This document shows positions 15,090-22,759 of a DNA stretch of 40,041 nt, in pieces. Location: assembly GCA_964396385.1 (NCBI GenBank), contig CAYNFH010000030.1:1-40041 (forward strand), given 5' to 3'. Origin of the DNA: CAYNFH01 sp964396385 (GTDB taxonomy: Bacteria > Armatimonadota > Chthonomonadetes > Chthonomonadales > CAJBBX01). Every line of letters starts with the position of its first letter. The stretch's first letter is position 1. The notes beneath the pieces are model-generated. The model was given only the letters and a program-made list of their open reading frames with translations. It was not told where the DNA came from and made no database searches. The position numbers and the translations under genes are program-made.

Positions 15090-15119
15090 TTGACACTCTG
15101 AATAACAGCCACATATAAT
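15090..15119 (+). promoter_or_regulatory. Consensus promoter giving a leaderless mRNA
   Basis: TTGACA at 15090-15095 and TATAAT at 15114-15119 are separated by 18 bases. The ATG of the next gene is at 15126, six bases past the -10 box. The expected transcription start therefore coincides with the start codon. Confidence 0.8.
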
Positions 15120-15125
15120 GCGCGC

Positions 15126-15746
15126 ATGTACGTTGGCGAGGTAATCGAGGCGTCCACCACGCGGTTCCGGGCGCAGTCGCGCGAGCTGAACGCGCCCCCT
15201 GCCCTGGGCAGCTTCGTGCGGATTCCGGCCTCTACGGGCGAGACCCGGTCGGAGGCGGACCCGTTCGAAGGTCCCGCATGGCAGGAGGGAACGGTCTACG
15301 GCATCGTGGTGGAGGCCGCTACCGGCAGCCTGGAGCCGGGCCGGCGGCCCGCCGCCTATGGGCTGGACGAGGAGCAGCTCCGGCGGGAGCAGCCGCAGAT
15401 CTTCGAGCTGCTGGTCACGGAGTTCGCGTGCCTCGTTGTGGGCCACGTGGAGGGCGGCGCCTTCCGCGACTACCTTCCCCCTTCCCCGCCCCGTATCCAC
15501 GCGCGCGTGGAACCGTGCGGGCAGGAGGAGGTGTGCGCCGTCACCGAACGGTTGGAGTACCTGCGGGCAGTGATCGCCGCGCCGGACTGCGCCGCGTGCG
15601 ACGAGGTGATCGCGGCGAGCGTGCGGCAGGCGTGCCGGTGCCGGGGCGGCGACCAGGAGTTTCTCGTGCGCGCGGGCAAGCGGCTCGCCATCTTGCTGCG
15701 GGACGACTACGACCGTCTGTCGGCAGTCTTGCGCAAGCTGGGATAA
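15126..15746 (+). CDS. HAS-barrel domain protein (HerA N-terminal-like), stand-alone
   Basis: A 206-residue protein. The N-terminal MYVGEVIEASTTRFRAQSRE, then PPALGSFVRI and GTVYGIVVEAATGSLEPGRR pattern matches the HAS barrel found at the front of HerA-type DNA-translocating ATPases and archaeal-type ATP synthase subunits. The second half (FELLVTEFACLVVGHVEGG, YLPPSPPRIHARVEPC, DEVIAASVRQACRC) is helical and continues as in small HAS-barrel proteins of cyanobacteria and related phyla. No ATPase domain is attached, and no HerA or NurA gene is in the window. It has its own strong promoter with a leaderless start. It may be an adaptor for a translocase encoded elsewhere (inference). Confidence 0.72.
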   Translation: MYVGEVIEASTTRFRAQSRELNAPPALGSFVRIPASTGETRSEADPFEGPAWQEGTVYGIVVEAATGSLEPGRRPAAYGLDEEQLRREQPQIFELLVTEFACLVVGHVEGGAFRDYLPPSPPRIHARVEPCGQEEVCAVTERLEYLRAVIAAPDCAACDEVIAASVRQACRCRGGDQEFLVRAGKRLAILLRDDYDRLSAVLRKLG

Positions 15747-15750
15747 GTGA

Positions 15751-15871
15751 ACCACAGAGGACACAGAGAGCACGGAGCAAGGCGGATAAGGAGATGAGGC
15801 GCCGCATTCCGTTCACGCTTCATTCCGTTTCTCCTCATCAGAATCTCTGCGTCCTCTGCGACCTCTGTGGT
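15751..15871. repeat. 121-bp palindromic element (CCACAGAGG type)
   Basis: Terminal inverted repeats ACCACAGAGG (15751-15760) and CCTCTGTGGT (15862-15871) are perfect. Inner ACACAGAG- and CTCTGCG-type repeats extend them, and an inner GATGAGG/CCTCATC pair follows. No open frame is present. Repeats of this ACCACAGAGGACACAGAG type recur in many unrelated bacterial genomes. It sits 4 bases after a stop codon and 20 bases before the next start. Confidence 0.78.
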
Positions 15872-15890
15872 AATGAATCCGGGAGGACGT

Positions 15891-16664
15891 ATGGGTAGGA
15901 TCAAACAATCGGTGAGCTGGTGGTGCTTTGCGCGGGGCGACATGACCTCGGAGCGGCTGATGAAGGCGGCCAAAGGGATAGGCTACGAGGCGGTGGAGCT
16001 CGTGGGACAGGAGCACTGGCAGCTCGCCAGGGATAACGGCCTGGCCATCGCGGCGGCCGGCGGGCATCGCTCCATCTCCGATGGGCTGAACCGGACGGAG
16101 AACCACGACCGCATCGAGCGGGAGATCAAGGAGAACCTGGAGCTCGCCGTGCAGTGGGGCATCCCGAACCTCATCTGCCTGAGCGGCAACCGGAGCGGCC
16201 TGGACGACGAGACGGGTGCGCGGAACACGGCGGAGGCCCTGCGCCGCGTAGCGGGGGCGGCGGAGCAGGCGGGGGTGAACCTGGTGATGGAGCTCCTGAA
16301 CAGCAAGGTGGACCATGCCGATTATCAGTGTGACCGCACCTGCTGGGGCGTTAAGGTGTGCGACATGGTGGGCTCCCCGCGCGTGAAGCTGCTGTACGAC
16401 ATCTACCACATGCAGATCATGGAGGGGGACGTCATCCGCACCATCCGGGAGTACCACCCGTACTTCCGCCACTATCACACCGCGGGCAACCCGGGCCGGA
16501 ACGACATGGACGAGGGCCAGGAGCTTTACTATCCGGCTATCATGCGGGCCATCCTGGCGACAGGGTACGACGGCTTCGTGGGCCACGAGTTCATCCCGAA
16601 GGGCGATCCCATCGCGGCTCTCCGGCAGGCGTACGAGCTTTGTAACGTGTCCGATGCAGTATAA
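15891..16664 (+). CDS. Hydroxypyruvate isomerase-like TIM-barrel protein
   Basis: A 257-residue protein of the Hyi branch of the xylose-isomerase-like TIM barrels. It opens RIKQSVSWWCF, then GYEAVELVG, NLICLSGNRSG, NLVMELLNSKVDHADYQC with the metal Glu, KLLYDIYHMQIMEGD with Asp and His ligands, HYHTAGNPGRNDMD and a late GHEFIPKGDP strand with Glu. The full set of Glu/Asp/His/Glu metal ligands appears present, so catalysis (aldose-ketose isomerisation of a small hydroxyacid or sugar) is plausible. GGGAGG 4 bases before the ATG at 15891 decides the start over an in-frame ATG at 15873 inside the repeat. Confidence 0.88.
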   Translation: MGRIKQSVSWWCFARGDMTSERLMKAAKGIGYEAVELVGQEHWQLARDNGLAIAAAGGHRSISDGLNRTENHDRIEREIKENLELAVQWGIPNLICLSGNRSGLDDETGARNTAEALRRVAGAAEQAGVNLVMELLNSKVDHADYQCDRTCWGVKVCDMVGSPRVKLLYDIYHMQIMEGDVIRTIREYHPYFRHYHTAGNPGRNDMDEGQELYYPAIMRAILATGYDGFVGHEFIPKGDPIAALRQAYELCNVSDAV

Positions 16665-16665
16665 T
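16660..16665 (+). promoter_or_regulatory. -10 box overlapping the previous stop codon
   Basis: TATAAT at 16660-16665 overlaps the TAA stop (16662-16664) of the hyi-like gene and precedes the small zinc-ribbon gene by about 55 bases. The -35 region (TTTGTAACG) is weak. Confidence 0.45.
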
Positions 16666-16719
16666 AGACAATCTGAGCGGCCCGCGCCGCTCGCCGTTTG
16701 ACGAAGGGAGATCCTGACC

Positions 16720-16884
16720 ATGGCGGACATCAAGAAGTCCAAGACCAACGTTGCGGCGCGCCAGGAAGCCAAGGCGGCCCAGCAGCTTTGCAGATACTGC
16801 GGCAAGAAGGTGGAAGTCGTTATGACGCTCACCCCCAACGGCAAGAAGATGATGCTGCGGAAGTGCTGCGGGGTTACTGTCTGA
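16720..16884 (+). CDS. 54-residue zinc-ribbon protein
   Basis: A short protein starting MADIKKSKTNVAARQEAKAA, then QLCRYCGKKVEVVM and ending LRKCCGVTV. Two Cys pairs (CRYC, CC) about 20 residues apart suggest a single zinc-binding ribbon, and the Lys-rich N terminus could contact nucleic acid. GAAGGGAG lies about 9 bases before the ATG, and the gene has its own -10 box and a strong terminator. It is therefore an independent, probably well-expressed monocistronic gene despite its size. I know no assigned function. Small ribosome- or RNA-associated zinc ribbons look similar, but that is only analogy. Confidence 0.75.
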   Translation: MADIKKSKTNVAARQEAKAAQQLCRYCGKKVEVVMTLTPNGKKMMLRKCCGVTV

Positions 16885-16908
16885 CCCTGACCGCACCCTG
16901 AGCTTACG

Positions 16909-16948
16909 AATAGCCCCCGAGCGTGATACGCCGGGGGCTATTGCTTTT
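16909..16948 (+). terminator. Rho-independent terminator
   Basis: An 11-bp perfect stem, AATAGCCCCCG/CGGGGGCTATT (16909-16919/16932-16942), is followed by GCTTTT. It lies 25 bases after the zinc-ribbon stop codon. Confidence 0.88.
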
Positions 16949-16967
16949 GGGCGCCCGCACCGAGAAT

Positions 16968-17163
16968 TCAGTAGTCGGTAGTCCGTAGCCGGGAAGAGCC
17001 GGAACAGAGGATTGAGGCTTCCCGCGTAAGCGGGAGGCAGAATGGCCCTGCTGAGGCGGAACAGCGGGGCCATTCTGTTGGTTGATGGTTCATGGCCGAT
17101 GGCTGATGGTCCGGAGCCTGATGACTGATGACCGACTACTGATTACTGACTACTGACTACCGG
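16968..17163. repeat. Composite nested palindromic repeat element
   Basis: The outer arms are heptads AGTAGTC/GGTAGTC (16970-16990) and inverted TGACTAC units (17134-17161). Inside are a hairpin TCCCGC-GTAA-GCGGGA (17019-17034) and a stable stem AATGGCCC...GGGCCATT (17041-17074). A second heptad set (TTGATGG...) follows around the core TCCGGAGCC (17110-17118). The TAG stop of the minus-strand gene ending at 17157 is part of the first TAGTCAG unit. One of the inner stems may terminate transcription. Confidence 0.78.
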
Positions 17164-19340
17164 CTCCACCGGTACAGCTCCGCGTCGCCGGGAGAAAGGA
17201 AGACGGAGGCGCTGACGGCGGGGGCGCGATTGGCCTCCGTGATCCAGGTCCCGTTCGCCCGGTTGAGGCGCTGGAGCCCGCTGCCGCCGGTGGCGACGGT
17301 CACCGGACAGTTTACGTAGTTGCTGTAGTCCAGGCTGGCGAACAGAGCGTAGTTGTAGGCGCTATCGTGGAAGAGGCCCAGCGTCATGGCGCCCGCGCCG
17401 TTGAACACCACCGGCGAGCCGTCCGGAGGGGGCAGGTTGCCGTCCGGTGGGACCCAGCCGTAGGGGTTCTGAAAAACCATGTCGAGCTGAGCCGCCGCCA
17501 GCGCGGTCCCAATGGCCTGCACGTCGTGGTTGATCCACGCGGCGTCGGTGTAGCGAGCGGTCTCAGTCCCGTCCAGCGCGATGATGCCGCTGTCCGGCGC
17601 GAAGCCCGGATTGTGGGCCGGGTCCGGCGTCCAGTAGCAGAAGTCGATCAGCCCGCGCGCCCCGTAGGCGAGCGCCTGCATCGCCTGCCATCGCTTCTGC
17701 GCCTGCGTCGGGTCGCGATAGGCGACCAGCACGCTACCCCACGGATTGAGCACTTGATGCGGGGTCACCTGCAGGATCTGCCAGAAGGGGATGCCGTACT
17801 GCGCCGACAGGGACCTCATCGTGCTGAGATTGGACCAGTAGCCCGTACGGTCCGCCCCGCTCCCCAGGAAGGGGTAGAAGTCGCAGCTAAGAAGGGATGG
17901 GGAGACCATGGCGGTGTAATCTCCCGTGTACTGCCCGTATGACCCCGCTCCCCACCCACTCGAGCCCTCGAAGTTCGGAAAGAGGTTCACGTAGGCCGGG
18001 TGGTTCGGGTCCCGCGCGTGCAGGTACGCCATGGCCGCGCCGAGGATGGGAAACTCGTCTTCCGAGGGCTCATCCTCCAGGAAGTAGCCTGCAAGGGCGG
18101 GCTGCGCGGCGTAGTTCTTAACGGCGGCATCAATAGCGGCGCGCAGGGCCTCCAGCAGCGTAGGGTCCTCCACCCCTCCGGCCGCCTTCATGGCGTGGTA
18201 GGCGGTGTCCAGCGCGGCGTCGATTCCGTCGTCCTGTATCATCAGCCTCATGCCCGCCGCCGCGGCGGCGTGAAGCGCCTGGAGGTTCTGGGCCGCCGGA
18301 TGGGACTCATCCGCGTGCGGCATGGAGAAGGTGAAGCCGGCCGCCGCCATCTCCCCAAAGCGGGAAGCCGTGAGAAAGGCGGGCAGCGGACCTGACCAGC
18401 CGCCGATAGGAAACGGGCCGGGCGACGGGTTGGGCGGCGGAACGGGGGCGGGAGCCAGCTCCGCGAACGACCAGCCCGTGATGGGCGCGAAGTCCTGATA
18501 GGCTAAGCCGCCCTGGGCATCCAGCGTCCAGAGGGAGAGCGCGCCGGAATCCTGGACCCACAAGACCTGTGGACCGGCCTCCCCGCCCGCCAGCGCGGTA
18601 GGCGTCCAGCCGGGATACGGGCCGTAATCCTGATAGCTGAAGCTGCCGTCCGGCTGCACGATCCAGAGCGAGATGCGCCCGTCCAGGTAGTGCCACATCA
18701 CCCGTACAAGGTTGTCGGCGCCCACGCGGAGGGCCTCTGGCGTCCAGCCTGGGAAGGGGCCGTAGGTCTGCGCCGCCGGCACGCCGGACGGCTCGATGGT
18801 CCAGAGCACGGCGCTCCCGTCGACGCCGGGCCAGAGCAGTCTCACCAGCGTATCCGGCCCGATGTCGATAGAGGGCCAGCCGTAGCCGGGGGGTGCCTCG
18901 TAGGTCGCTTTGGTCACCGCGGTGGGACCGGCCAGCGTCCAGAGGCTGAGATGGGTGCCGTCGTTACTTATCCACGCAATGCGCGGATAGTCATCCGGGC
19001 CGACGCGGACGGCGTAGGCGGTGAAGCCGGGGTTGGGCGGGAAGTCCCGGTACGTGAAACTGCCGTCCGGCCGCACGGTCCAGAGGGAGAGCGCGCCATC
19101 GTACCGCTGCCACAGGATTCGCGGCCGGCGCGTGCCGTTGGCCGTAGCCAGAGAGATGGCGGTCCAGCCGGCATAGGGGCCGTACATGTTGGTGTAGGGC
19201 CGCGTCCCGCCAACCTGCTGGAGGGCGATGGCGCCGTCTCCGCGCGTCCAGAGCAAGAACGCCGGCGCCTGGCCTTGCACGGCAGTGGGAATCAGAAGGA
19301 GCGCGCAGAGGATGGCGCCGATGCGTAACAGCGTGTACAT
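17157..19340 (-). CDS. Secreted six-repeat propeller plus glycoside-hydrolase-like protein
   Basis: A 727-residue protein with a signal peptide (residues 1-23, ending AVQG). Residues about 28-300 hold six repeats of about 45 residues with consensus hLWxxxDGxhSLWTh, for example RILWQRYDGALSLWTV and RVMWHYLDGRISLWIV, each followed by a YGPYPGWT-like motif; this suggests a beta-propeller. A Pro-rich hinge (PVPPPNPSPGPFP) leads to a C-terminal domain. Its GYFLEDEPSEDEFP, YVNLFPNFEG, CDFYPFL and GARGLIDFCYWTP strands resemble a TIM-barrel glycosidase with Glu/Asp candidates. A beta-rich end follows (ALFASLDYSNYVNCPVTV). It may bind and cleave an extracellular polysaccharide. The substrate is unknown, and the propeller family is not one I can name. 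Confidence 0.72.
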   Translation of the reverse strand: MYTLLRIGAILCALLLIPTAVQGQAPAFLLWTRGDGAIALQQVGGTRPYTNMYGPYAGWTAISLATANGTRRPRILWQRYDGALSLWTVRPDGSFTYRDFPPNPGFTAYAVRVGPDDYPRIAWISNDGTHLSLWTLAGPTAVTKATYEAPPGYGWPSIDIGPDTLVRLLWPGVDGSAVLWTIEPSGVPAAQTYGPFPGWTPEALRVGADNLVRVMWHYLDGRISLWIVQPDGSFSYQDYGPYPGWTPTALAGGEAGPQVLWVQDSGALSLWTLDAQGGLAYQDFAPITGWSFAELAPAPVPPPNPSPGPFPIGGWSGPLPAFLTASRFGEMAAAGFTFSMPHADESHPAAQNLQALHAAAAAGMRLMIQDDGIDAALDTAYHAMKAAGGVEDPTLLEALRAAIDAAVKNYAAQPALAGYFLEDEPSEDEFPILGAAMAYLHARDPNHPAYVNLFPNFEGSSGWGAGSYGQYTGDYTAMVSPSLLSCDFYPFLGSGADRTGYWSNLSTMRSLSAQYGIPFWQILQVTPHQVLNPWGSVLVAYRDPTQAQKRWQAMQALAYGARGLIDFCYWTPDPAHNPGFAPDSGIIALDGTETARYTDAAWINHDVQAIGTALAAAQLDMVFQNPYGWVPPDGNLPPPDGSPVVFNGAGAMTLGLFHDSAYNYALFASLDYSNYVNCPVTVATGGSGLQRLNRANGTWITEANRAPAVSASVFLSPGDAELYRWSR

Positions 19341-19360
19341 GGTCTGTGAATCTGGAGCAA

Positions 19361-19438
19361 TGGAGGAATGGAGTGTCGGGGAGACGGGGTCCGGAATCCG
19401 GATCCCACCACTCCATTCCCCCCTACTCCGTCACCCCG
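19361..19438. repeat. Palindromic repeat element upstream of the secreted protein
   Basis: Imperfect GGAGCAATGGAGGAATGGAGT arms face ACTCCATTCCCCCCTACTCC around a GGTCCGGAATCCGGATCC core. It lies between the divergent propeller and comM genes. Arms are less regular than in other members of the family. Confidence 0.65.
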
Positions 19439-19565
19439 CAACTGGCGAGAGCGCAGCCCGCGGGGCTCCGCCTGCCGCGCGGGCCGCGCTCACCCGATGG
19501 CGGTGCAGGAATCGGGCCAGAGCTGACGAACAGACTAATACCCTCTTCCAGGAGCTTGACGCCCC

Positions 19566-21098
19566 ATGCTCGCGCACGTCCTCTCCAGCGCCGTCCTAGG
19601 CATCGACGCTATTCCCGTCCGCGTGGAAGTCGACATCTCGACCTCCATGCCCATGTGGTCGCTGGTCGGCCTGCCGGACACGGCGGTGCAAGAGAGCCGG
19701 GAGCGGGTGCGCTCCGCCATCCGCAACTCCGGGTTCACCTTCCCGGCAGCTCGCATAACCATCAACCTCGCGCCGGCCGACACGCGCAAGGAGGGGCCCA
19801 GCTTCGACCTGCCCATTGCAGTCGGCATCCTGGTCGCCTCCGGGCAGGTGAGCGGACAGATCCTGCACGAGACGGTGCTGGTGGGCGAGCTCTCCCTGGA
19901 CGGCAGCGTGCGCTCCGTGGCGGGCGTGCTGCCGATTGCGCTGGCCGCCAAGGCGAACGGCATGAAGCGGTTGATTGTTCCCGCGGCCAACACGCAGGAG
20001 GCGGCCATCGTAGGTGAGATAGAGGTCTGCCCGGTGAGTACGCTGGCGGAGGTGGCTACCGCGCTGAACCTGCCGGACACCATCCGGCCGGTGACGCTGG
20101 ACCCGGCCACCCTGATGCCGGAGCACCCGAAGTATGAGGCCGACTTCACAGACGTGAAGGGTCAGGCGCACGTGAAGCGGGCGCTGGAGGTCGCAGCCGC
20201 CGGAGGCCACAATGTGCTCATGATCGGCCCTCCCGGCTCCGGCAAGACCATGCTGGCGCGAAGGCTCCCCTCCATCCTGCCGCCGCTCTCCGTGGGCGAG
20301 GCACTGGAGACTACGAAGCTCTACAGCGTCAGCGGCCTCTTGCCGGCGGACACGGCGCTCATCACCACCCGCCCCTTCCGAGCGCCCCACCACACCATCT
20401 CCAACGCGGCGCTGGTGGGCGGCGGTTCCGTGCCCCGGCCGGGCGAGGTGAGCCTCGCCCATCACGGGGTGCTGTTCCTGGATGAGCTGCCGGAGTTCAA
20501 GCGGGACGTGCTGGAGGTGCTGCGGCAGCCGCTGGAGGACGGGATTGTGAACGTGGCGCGCGTGCAGGCAAGCCTGGTCTACCCCGCCAGCTTCATTCTG
20601 GTGGCCAGCATGAACCCGTGCGTCTGTGGCTACTACGGAGATGCCTACCGGCAGTGCACCTGCTCGCCCACCATGGTCCGCAAGTACCAGCAGAAGATCT
20701 CCGGTCCCCTGCTGGACCGCATCGACCTGCACGTGGACGTGCCCCGGCTGGCGGAGGAGGAGTTGGTGAACTACCCGCAGGCGGAGCCGTCTGTGCGGGT
20801 GCGGGAGCGGGTGTGCCAGGCGCGGGCGCGGCAGAACGCCCGGTACGCCGGACGCAGCTTCTACTGCAACGCACAGATGGGAGCGCGGGAGATAAAGGAG
20901 TTCTGCCCGCTGAAGGAGGACGTGCGGATGATCCTGCGCGCCGCCATCCAGCAGCTTAGCCTCTCCGCCCGCGCTTACGACCGGATTCTGAAGGTGGGGC
21001 GCACCATCGCGGACCTTGCCGGCTCCGAGGAGATCCAGGTGCCGCACGTAGCCGAAGCCATCCAGTACCGCAGCCTCGATAGGAAGATGTGGACGTAG
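19566..21098 (+). CDS. comM: ComM/YifB family Mg-chelatase-like AAA+ ATPase
   Basis: A 510-residue protein of normal family length. The N-terminal Lon-protease-like substrate domain (MLAHVLSSAVLGIDAIPVRV, DISTSMPMWSLVGLPDTAVQ) is followed by the AAA+ core with Walker A GPPGSGKTMLARRL and Walker B GVLLFLDELPEF-type motif. A Cys-rich insertion follows (MNPCVCGYYGDAYRQCTCSP), then an arginine-finger/sensor region (ISGPLLDRIDLHVDVPR) and a C-terminal helical lid. In transforming bacteria ComM is a hexameric helicase promoting branch migration during natural transformation. No other competence gene is visible here. A 288-bp internal segment (20470-20757) reappears at 24330-24617. Confidence 0.95.
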   Translation: MLAHVLSSAVLGIDAIPVRVEVDISTSMPMWSLVGLPDTAVQESRERVRSAIRNSGFTFPAARITINLAPADTRKEGPSFDLPIAVGILVASGQVSGQILHETVLVGELSLDGSVRSVAGVLPIALAAKANGMKRLIVPAANTQEAAIVGEIEVCPVSTLAEVATALNLPDTIRPVTLDPATLMPEHPKYEADFTDVKGQAHVKRALEVAAAGGHNVLMIGPPGSGKTMLARRLPSILPPLSVGEALETTKLYSVSGLLPADTALITTRPFRAPHHTISNAALVGGGSVPRPGEVSLAHHGVLFLDELPEFKRDVLEVLRQPLEDGIVNVARVQASLVYPASFILVASMNPCVCGYYGDAYRQCTCSPTMVRKYQQKISGPLLDRIDLHVDVPRLAEEELVNYPQAEPSVRVRERVCQARARQNARYAGRSFYCNAQMGAREIKEFCPLKEDVRMILRAAIQQLSLSARAYDRILKVGRTIADLAGSEEIQVPHVAEAIQYRSLDRKMWT

Positions 21099-21146
21099 AT
21101 GGAGCTCCGTGTTACGATATGCTCGGTACGGGAGGAGGTGGATAGA

Positions 21147-21377
21147 ATGAACAACCGAATCGTGAAGGAGATCACGCGGCGGGTCGAGGCGATGCCTGAG
21201 GAGGACCAGGCCGAGGTGCTGCAGATCATCAAGAGCATGGGGCAGACTGGCGCTCGCCTAGAAACGGGGGCTGAATTCGGTCGCCGCGTGGCTGGTCTTT
21301 TCAGTCGCGAGGACGCCGAGGAGATGATGCGTGCCATCGAAGAGGACTGCGAGCGGATCGACCTATCCAGGTGGTAG
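21147..21377 (+). CDS. VapB-like antitoxin of a VapC pair
   Basis: A 76-residue acidic helical protein (MNNRIVKEITRRVEAMPEED, then QAEVLQIIKSMGQ, EFGRRVAGLFSREDAEEMMR). It precedes a PIN-domain toxin gene and overlaps or abuts it, so the antitoxin role is inferred from context. A GGAGG 7 bases upstream sets the start at the ATG at 21147; the frame is open further upstream to the comM stop but lacks signals there. The last 30 residues are rich in Glu/Asp, as in toxin-binding tails. It would bind VapC and repress the operon. Confidence 0.75.
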   Translation: MNNRIVKEITRRVEAMPEEDQAEVLQIIKSMGQTGARLETGAEFGRRVAGLFSREDAEEMMRAIEEDCERIDLSRW

Positions 21378-21756
21378 CCTGCTCCTTGACACCAACTCGG
21401 CAATTGCCCGCATTTCGGAAGACGAAGCAATAACGGCTGTTCTGGACCGGGCGCCTGGGGTATGCGTACCGTACGTTGTCTTGGGCGAGCTGTACTACGG
21501 AGCTTACCGTTCTGCACGCGTGGAGCAGAATCTGGTTCAGGTAAGGGAGTTCGCCAGAGGACGCACCATCCTCTATGCCAACCGCGAGACCGTACGGACG
21601 TACGGAGAGACGAAGCAGCGCCTCAAGTCTAAAGGCAGGCCGATACCCGAGAACGACATTTGGATTGCGGCTCTCGCGCTCCAGCATGGGCTATCCGTCA
21701 TCACGCGCGACAAGCATTTCGGTGAGGTGAAGGGCCTCGCAGTTGTCTCGTGGTGA
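21331..21756 (+). CDS. VapC-like PIN domain toxin
   Basis: A PIN-domain ribonuclease with all four acidic residues visible: Asp in LLLDTNSAI, Glu in VVLGELYYGA, Asp in PENDIWIAALA and Asp in VITRDKHFG. Known VapC toxins cleave tRNA or rRNA. The start is unclear. A GTG at 21331 overlaps the antitoxin and adds 16 residues; the usual family start would correspond to LLLDTN at about 21384, where only a CTG is available, preceded by AGGTGG. I give the GTG frame, 141 residues, as the conservative choice. Confidence 0.85.
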   Translation: MPSKRTASGSTYPGGSLLLDTNSAIARISEDEAITAVLDRAPGVCVPYVVLGELYYGAYRSARVEQNLVQVREFARGRTILYANRETVRTYGETKQRLKSKGRPIPENDIWIAALALQHGLSVITRDKHFGEVKGLAVVSW

Positions 21757-21790
21757 AGTGTGTCTAACGGCCCTTTGCGGGGCGTCAAGT

Positions 21791-22058
21791 ATGCATCTAA
21801 CCTTGAGTTACACTTGTCCGTTCTGCGGATTCGACGGGAGATAACCAGCGCGGGATGCTCACGATATGCCCCTGCTGCGGGACCGAGTACGGCAATACGG
21901 ACTTCGACGCAAGCCATGAGGAGCTCCAAAGACGGTGGTTCGTGTCCGGCACGCACTGGTGGGATTCCGGCTCACCGCCGCCTCCCGGATGGAATGCAGT
22001 CGAGCAGTTGGCGCGCACCAGACTTCGGCTAGCCCACAAGCGCGCGGCAAGCGGATAG
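21791..22058 (+). pseudogene. Broken two-zinc-ribbon protein; second half open as 67 codons
   Basis: A mini-frame at 21791-21844 encodes MHLTLSYTCPFCGFDGR and stops. A second frame, shifted by one, runs from an ATG at 21855 to 22058: MLTICPCCGTEYGNTDF, SHEELQRRWFVSGTHWWDSG, SPPPPGWNAVEQL. Together they look like a small protein with CPFC and CPCC zinc-ribbon halves followed by a Trp-rich tail, interrupted by a stop and a frameshift. Similar small proteins are common near toxins, but I cannot name a function. The 21855-22058 part could still be translated. A second, worse-decayed copy lies 1.1 kb downstream. Confidence 0.65.
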
Positions 22059-22090
22059 AGCAAGGCCGAGCTCGGATTGGCCGTCAACCC

Positions 22091-22759
22091 ATGAACCGAA
22101 TAGAGCCTGACTTTAGGGTAAGCGGCCCGGAATCCCCTATCGAAGCAGAACAGGGCCGGGAAGGTGAAGGCTCCTGCTTCGTGCAGTGGCACGGGCTGGA
22201 CTGCGCCCCTGTAGTCCCCATCTTCGCGAGCCTATTGGCGGCCGAGGATGAGGAAGACATTCTCGGCGTATTCTCACCTCCTGTGGCCGAACCGGACCCA
22301 TCACTCAAGCCCCTTATATGCCAGGTGAAGCTGACCGTCTATCCTGGAGAGAAGCTGCAACCCGGCCTCTATACCTGCGAAATCCAGGGCTATTCCAGGC
22401 AAGGGACCATGCGGGCGACCGGTCCGGTGTTGGTACGCGTCGGCCGTCGTCGCCCGCTGAAATCCAGTCGACCCATACTGAGCAAGCCTCAGGAGGCCAG
22501 GGTCAACGAACTACGTCGAGCGGAAAACGAGCGACCGCTGACGGTGGCAGAGCGGGAGGAGCTCGACCGTTTCTTCCACGACATTGAGGAGGCCGAGGCA
22601 CGCTATCTTCGCCCAGCAAGTGAGCGGATGCGAGCGCAGACCGAGCAGATCGAGGCACAGTCCGCGGTTCTCCGGGACCTGATCGTGGACCTGCTCCAGG
22701 AAGAGACGCGTCTGTTGGCGGTACTGGAGCAGAGGAGGCGTACTCGAGGTCCTCTTTGA
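22091..22759 (+). CDS. Unknown protein with C-terminal coiled coil
   Basis: A 222-residue protein from an ATG at 22091. The frame continues upstream over the zinc-ribbon remnant, but that part has no support. The N-terminal half (HGLDCAPVVPIFASLLAAED, then CQVKLTVYPGEKLQPGLYTC, MRATGPVLVRVGRRR) looks beta-rich. From about residue 135 it is helical and charged: RVNELRRAENERPLTVAERE, ELDRFFHDIEEAEARYLRP, IEAQSAVLRDLIVDLLQEET. The LRRAENERPLTxxExEELDR pattern recalls small helical proteins associated with toxins, but I do not recognise the family. No ribosome-binding site is seen. Confidence 0.55.
   Translation: MNRIEPDFRVSGPESPIEAEQGREGEGSCFVQWHGLDCAPVVPIFASLLAAEDEEDILGVFSPPVAEPDPSLKPLICQVKLTVYPGEKLQPGLYTCEIQGYSRQGTMRATGPVLVRVGRRRPLKSSRPILSKPQEARVNELRRAENERPLTVAEREELDRFFHDIEEAEARYLRPASERMRAQTEQIEAQSAVLRDLIVDLLQEETRLLAVLEQRRRTRGPL

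Noticed and set aside
16968..17163. CRISPR-like array
   Set aside because: Units are 7-8 bases with no unique spacers of constant length and no cas genes nearby. They are tandem and inverted short repeats.
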